The position numbers were made by a program, and so were the translations under genes. The notes under the pieces are model-generated. The model was not told the DNA's origin. It saw nothing but the letters and a program-made list of their open reading frames with translations, and did no database searches. Shown here one piece after another: positions 47,978 through 52,203 of a stretch of 52,203 bases of DNA. The DNA lies in contig JACOXO010000017.1 in NCBI GenBank assembly GCA_016182365.1, forward strand, positions 1 to 52,203. The letters are read 5' to 3'. The stretch comes from Candidatus Gottesmanbacteria bacterium. GTDB taxonomy: Bacteria; Patescibacteriota; Microgenomatia; JACOXO01. Numbering within the stretch: position 1 is the stretch's first letter; each line of letters opens with the position of its first letter.

Positions 47978-50080
47978 CTAATTTTGGGGAGCTGGCGAGT
48001 TTTGTGCTCTTTGGGCAAAATACTCATCGGCATTCCTGATTAATACTTCCCTTGGTTTGCTTCCCTCACTTGGTCCCACCACATTTCCTGCTTCCAACTG
48101 ATCAAGCATCCTTGCTGCCCTTGCATACCCTACTCTTAATCTTCTTTGTAGTAAAGAGGCGGAAGCCCGGTCATACTGACAAACAATTCTAACAGCTTCG
48201 TCAAGCAAATCGTCTGTATCTTGGGTATCGTCAAAACCTCTTCCCGAGCCTTTTTTACCCGAAGAAACAGGCATGGAAGTAACCTCATCTGTATATTCAA
48301 CAGGCGCCCCCTTACTTTTAAGATATTCAACAACTTTCCTGACTTCCGGCTCCGAAACAAATGCTCCTTGAATACGGGCGGGTTTGGCCTGATCTGGAGG
48401 AATATATAACATATCACCCCGGCCCAAAAGTTTTTCAGCACCAGGCATATCAATTATTACTCTGGAATCAATCATAGAAGATACATTGAATGCAATCCTG
48501 GAAGGAATGTTTGCTTTCAAAAGACCAGTAATAACGTCAACTGACGGCCTTTGAGTTGATAATACAAGATGGATGCCAACAGCCCTGGCCATTTGGGCAA
48601 GTCTTGTAATTGAATCTTCAACTTCAACCGGAGAGTAAGCCATAAGATCAGCAAGTTCGTCTATGACAATTACAATGTATGGAATTGCTTGAAATCCGGA
48701 AAGCTCATTATAACCATCGATATTCCTAACTCCAACCTCTGCAAACAGTTTATAGCGTCTTTCCATTTCGGCTAGGGCCCACTTCAAGGCTGATAAAGTC
48801 TGGTCTATCTCAACAATAACAGGACTTAAAAGATGAGAAATTCCATTATAACCAGTTAATTCTACTCTCTTTGGATCAACAAGTATAAGCCTTATTTCAG
48901 AAGGAGTGGTTCTAAATAACAATGAACAAATCCAGGAATTAACAAGCACAGATTTACCTGAACCTGTTGTACCAGCAATTAAAACATGCGGCATTTTTGC
49001 AAGATCTATAACCTTTGGATGGCCGGAAACGTCAAGTCCTAATGCAACAGTAAGTTTGCTTTTTGCTTTCTTCATGTCTTCAGACTCAAGCATTTGTTTT
49101 AGAGTTACTAACTCTAAGCTCCTATTTGGAATTTCTATTCCAACTAGTGATCTTCCAGGAATTGGAGCTTCGATTCTAATTTGTCCGGTTGGTGCAGCAA
49201 GAGCAAGAGCTAAATCATTTGCAAGTGAGGTAATCTTTGATACTTTTGTACCCATGGCAATCTCAAGTGCATATTGGGTGACAGCTGGACCCATATTAAC
49301 TTCAACAACACGGGCATTTATACCAAAGCTGTCAAGAGTTTGCTCAATAATTTGTGCGTTTTTCTTTAAATTACCCCTATCGGCTTTTCCAGTTGTGCTC
49401 TGGGTAAGAAGACTGTTTGGAGGATACTCCCAAATTCCTACTCCTACACCTTTGGGATTGCTTAAAAGTTTTGTTCCTAATATCGGAACTTGTGAAGTTT
49501 TTTGTGGTGGGGGCTGATTCCTAACAAGTTTCCTGTCTTCCATAAACACCGGCTGCTTCTTATCTATTATTTTTTGTTCCTCTCTTTCTCCTTTTTGAAA
49601 CAACTTACCGAAGCTTTCACCTATTTTAATAAGAAACATGGCAAATTCATCCAAAGTTGTATTGAAAAGAATAATAATTCCAATAACCATAATGCCAAAG
49701 AATAAAATTACAACTCCAGGACGCGATACAAGGGATGCTATACTTGAAGATAGAGTATAACCAATTTCACCAGACTGGGACAAACCAAGAAGTGATAAGA
49801 ATATTAAAGATAAACCAGTTGGCACGTTAACTGTAGTAAATCTTGTTTTAATGCCTAGAATAAAAATGCTGAAAAAAAGCAAAAGCAGAGCAAATAAAAA
49901 TCCTGCCCAACCAAATAAAGTTTCTACAAAGTCTCTAAACTCACTCAATAATTCTCCTTGCTGAAAATAGGAAAGCATAATAAAACCAGCAGTTAAAAGC
50001 ATCAAAATTGAAATGATGGTCATTGTCATCTTTTTTTTCAATCTTGCCGAAACTGATCTTTTTACTCTTTTCCTTTTCAT
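47978..50080 (-). CDS. ftsK: DNA translocase FtsK/SpoIIIE
   Basis: MPHVLIAGTTGSGKSVLVNSWICSLLFR; C-terminal gamma-like domain ASLLQRRLRVGYARAARMLDQLEAGNVVG. Confidence 0.95.
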   Translation of the reverse strand: MKRKRVKRSVSARLKKKMTMTIISILMLLTAGFIMLSYFQQGELLSEFRDFVETLFGWAGFLFALLLLFFSIFILGIKTRFTTVNVPTGLSLIFLSLLGLSQSGEIGYTLSSSIASLVSRPGVVILFFGIMVIGIIILFNTTLDEFAMFLIKIGESFGKLFQKGEREEQKIIDKKQPVFMEDRKLVRNQPPPQKTSQVPILGTKLLSNPKGVGVGIWEYPPNSLLTQSTTGKADRGNLKKNAQIIEQTLDSFGINARVVEVNMGPAVTQYALEIAMGTKVSKITSLANDLALALAAPTGQIRIEAPIPGRSLVGIEIPNRSLELVTLKQMLESEDMKKAKSKLTVALGLDVSGHPKVIDLAKMPHVLIAGTTGSGKSVLVNSWICSLLFRTTPSEIRLILVDPKRVELTGYNGISHLLSPVIVEIDQTLSALKWALAEMERRYKLFAEVGVRNIDGYNELSGFQAIPYIVIVIDELADLMAYSPVEVEDSITRLAQMARAVGIHLVLSTQRPSVDVITGLLKANIPSRIAFNVSSMIDSRVIIDMPGAEKLLGRGDMLYIPPDQAKPARIQGAFVSEPEVRKVVEYLKSKGAPVEYTDEVTSMPVSSGKKGSGRGFDDTQDTDDLLDEAVRIVCQYDRASASLLQRRLRVGYARAARMLDQLEAGNVVGPSEGSKPREVLIRNADEYFAQRAQNSPAPQN

Positions 50081-50088
50081 ATAAAAAA

Positions 50089-51816
50089 TTAAACCTCAAT
50101 TAAAACTACCATTACCATTGGTCTTCTATGGGTTTTGTCATATAAAAATTTCTCTAGCATGTCTTCGATTAACTTCTTTACATACAATGGATCTTTTGCA
50201 GTCTTTTTATTATTAAACTCTCTTATTACCATCTGTTTTGCCTGGTAAATTAACTGTTCGGATTCTTTCATGTAGACAAATCCGCGGGATATAACATCGA
50301 TATCTTTTTCTATTGTACCTTTTGGCTTATCAAAAGGTATGATAACCATAACAATTCCATCTTGTGCCATTTTTCTTCTATCTCGAAGAACTACATTGCC
50401 AACGTCCCCAATTCCCAAACCGTCAACCATAACCGTTTCAACCGTTATTGGATTCTGTTTGACTAATTTATTATTTTCAAACCCTACAACTTGGCCATTT
50501 TCCAAAAGCAGTATTTGCTCATTATTGTATCCTAAAGTTTTGGCAAGAGCTTTGTAATGATACATGTGTCTTTTAGTTCCCCCTATAGGAATAACAAAAC
50601 GGGGTTTGACTAAAGCCAAAAGCAGTAAAAGATCATTTTGTGACCCGTGACCTGAAACGTGTAAGTCCTCCAAAACTTCTGAATAAGAAACTTCTGCACC
50701 CAAATCCACAAGAAGATCTATAAGGCTATGAACAGCTTCCTCGTTACCTGGAATTGGATCGGCTGAAAAAACAACCATATCAGAAGGATATATTTGCACA
50801 TTTTTATTATCTCCCAATGCAATCCTTGATAAAGCAGACTCCACCTGTCCCTGGCTTCCTGCAACAATAAGAGCAACTTTGTTTGCTGGGTATCTCTTGA
50901 TTTCTTTTTCTGAAATCATTGAGCTTTGCGGTAACTTTATGTAACCCAATTTTTGAGCTACCTCAACATTCTGTTTAATACTTCTTCCCAAAAGACATAT
51001 TCTTCTGTGTCCAGCAATTGCAACAGTGATTGCCTGCTGTATTCTTGAAATATTTGATGATTGAGTAGTTACAATAAATTTTCCTCTACAGTTTCCAATT
51101 TCTTTTTCAAAACCCTTAAGAATAACTCTTTCTGAAAGCGTATATCCTGGCCTGTCGCTTCCTAAAGAATCTGTTGTCATAACCGTAATACCCGTACTTG
51201 ACGCTTTTGCAATTTTTTCAACCTGTGTAGGATCACTGTCAACCGGAGTCCAATCAAATTTATAGTCGCTGCCATGATAAAAAGTTCCTCCCGGAGTTCT
51301 TATAACCAGATGATTAGCGTCAGGTATGGAATGCGTAACGTGAATAAATTCTATGGAAAAGTTGCCAAGATGAAGTATTTTATCTCTATCACAAACTGTG
51401 ATTGGCGCTGAAACGCTTCTATCTAATAGCCTTACATTAGCAAGAGCGGCGGTAAGACGGGTCGCGTAAATTGGGACTTTAAGTTTTGGCCAAAGATAAG
51501 GAAGAGCTGCTATATGATCTTCATGTCCATGAGTAAGAACGATACCTTTTATCAAATGAGCTTTATCAATAAGGTAAGTTATATCCGGAATTACCAGATC
51601 GACTCCGTACATGTTAGCATCAGGAAAACCAACTCCGCAATCAACAATAAGTATCTCTTTTATACCCTTAAACTCATATTCATAAACATACATGTTTTTG
51701 GTCACATCCCCTATACCTCCAAGAGGAATAAAACGAACCGTACCTTGCAGATGGCGTTCTGGTTTTGGAGTAAATTGATTATTTATAGTCTGTGGTTTTC
51801 TAATAAATGAAAACAT
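50089..51816 (-). CDS. rnj: Ribonuclease J
   Basis: GGIGDVTKNMYVYEY...VLTHGHEDHIAALPYL...HVTHSIPDANHLVIRTPGGTFYHGSDYKFD...HVSGHGSQNDLLLLLALVKPRFVIPIGGTKRHMYHY. Confidence 0.95.
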   Translation of the reverse strand: MFSFIRKPQTINNQFTPKPERHLQGTVRFIPLGGIGDVTKNMYVYEYEFKGIKEILIVDCGVGFPDANMYGVDLVIPDITYLIDKAHLIKGIVLTHGHEDHIAALPYLWPKLKVPIYATRLTAALANVRLLDRSVSAPITVCDRDKILHLGNFSIEFIHVTHSIPDANHLVIRTPGGTFYHGSDYKFDWTPVDSDPTQVEKIAKASSTGITVMTTDSLGSDRPGYTLSERVILKGFEKEIGNCRGKFIVTTQSSNISRIQQAITVAIAGHRRICLLGRSIKQNVEVAQKLGYIKLPQSSMISEKEIKRYPANKVALIVAGSQGQVESALSRIALGDNKNVQIYPSDMVVFSADPIPGNEEAVHSLIDLLVDLGAEVSYSEVLEDLHVSGHGSQNDLLLLLALVKPRFVIPIGGTKRHMYHYKALAKTLGYNNEQILLLENGQVVGFENNKLVKQNPITVETVMVDGLGIGDVGNVVLRDRRKMAQDGIVMVIIPFDKPKGTIEKDIDVISRGFVYMKESEQLIYQAKQMVIREFNNKKTAKDPLYVKKLIEDMLEKFLYDKTHRRPMVMVVLIEV

Positions 51817-51832
51817 ATTTAGTTTACGAATT

Positions 51833-52203
51833 TTACCATGTTGGAATAAATGATTTAAGATTATCAGTTGTTACATGAAATTGAGTACCTTCACCGGTTA
51901 CTATTTTTTTTGCTACTTTTCTTACCATCCCAGATATAGTCCGCTCAAGACTTCTAATTCCTGAGTCGAAACCCAATGGTCTTATAATTATTGGCCAAAC
52001 ATCATCATCAATAGTCAAGTGATTTTGTGTTATTCCCATAAGACTCATTGTTTTTTGCAATAAATAGTTTTTACCGATTGCCATTTTCTCACTATCTGTA
52101 TAGGAAGGCATCTCAATAGGTTCCAGCCTATCCAAAACAGCTGTTGATATATTATTTGTGTTATTGGCAGTTGAAATAAATAACACTTCTGAAAGATCAA
52201 AAG
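51833..52203 (-). CDS. Lon-like AAA+ ATPase, partial (continues past window end), ends before the S16 peptidase domain
   Basis: FDLSEVLFISTANNTNNISTAVLDRLEPIEMPSYTDSEKMAIGKNYLLQK...GIRSLERTISGMVRKVAKKIVTGEGTQFHVTTDNLKSFIPTW*. Confidence 0.85.
   Translation of the reverse strand, partial: FDLSEVLFISTANNTNNISTAVLDRLEPIEMPSYTDSEKMAIGKNYLLQKTMSLMGITQNHLTIDDDVWPIIIRPLGFDSGIRSLERTISGMVRKVAKKIVTGEGTQFHVTTDNLKSFIPTW

Noticed and set aside
48906-49517. 203-aa + ORF
   Set aside because: Antisense to ftsK with no supporting homology.
1-52203. tRNA or rRNA genes
   Set aside because: Intergenic gaps were scanned by eye and no cloverleaf or rRNA-like sequence was recognised. A tRNAscan/Infernal run would be decisive.

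Overview
The window looks like a chromosomal segment of a Candidate Phyla Radiation (Patescibacteria, probably Microgenomates-like) bacterium. This placement rests on gene content and protein style only. No rRNA or tRNA gene was seen. About 28 kb (5.9-33.4 kb) is one nearly continuous minus-strand supercluster: rpoB-rpoC-rpsL-rpsG-fusA-tuf-rpsJ-rplC-D-W-B-rpsS-rplV-rpsC-rplP-rpmC-rpsQ-rplN-X-E-rpsN-rpsH-rplF-R-rpsE-rplO-secY-adk-kinase-map-infA-rpmJ-rpsM-K-D-rpoA-rplQ-rplM-rpsI, with no rpmD (L30). The left flank carries an EpmA/LysRS-like gene, an MFS transporter, a double ATP-grasp ligase, a small secreted protein and a PaaX/Cas2-like gene. The right flank carries a small ORF plus HEPN-like pair, mltG, AMP phosphorylase plus ribose-1,5-bisphosphate isomerase, ruvX, a sortase, an actin-fold/membrane fusion protein, a short alaS, HD and HIT proteins, a GT2, a RodZ-like protein, ftsK, RNase J and a Lon-like AAA+ protein lacking its peptidase domain. 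The best candidate for an undescribed system is a dispersed 30-bp palindrome (gacaaaaagatccgatcggatgaatttgtc, four copies). Two copies immediately bracket the PaaX/Cas2-like gene and two are solo, which suggests a minimal mobile element or a regulator/operator family. Other notable points are a C-terminal ATP-grasp domain that has lost its ATP-binding segment, a mutually exclusive RNA-fold element upstream of adk, palindromic repeats built into the rplQ C-terminus, and decayed gene fragments near the solo palindromes.
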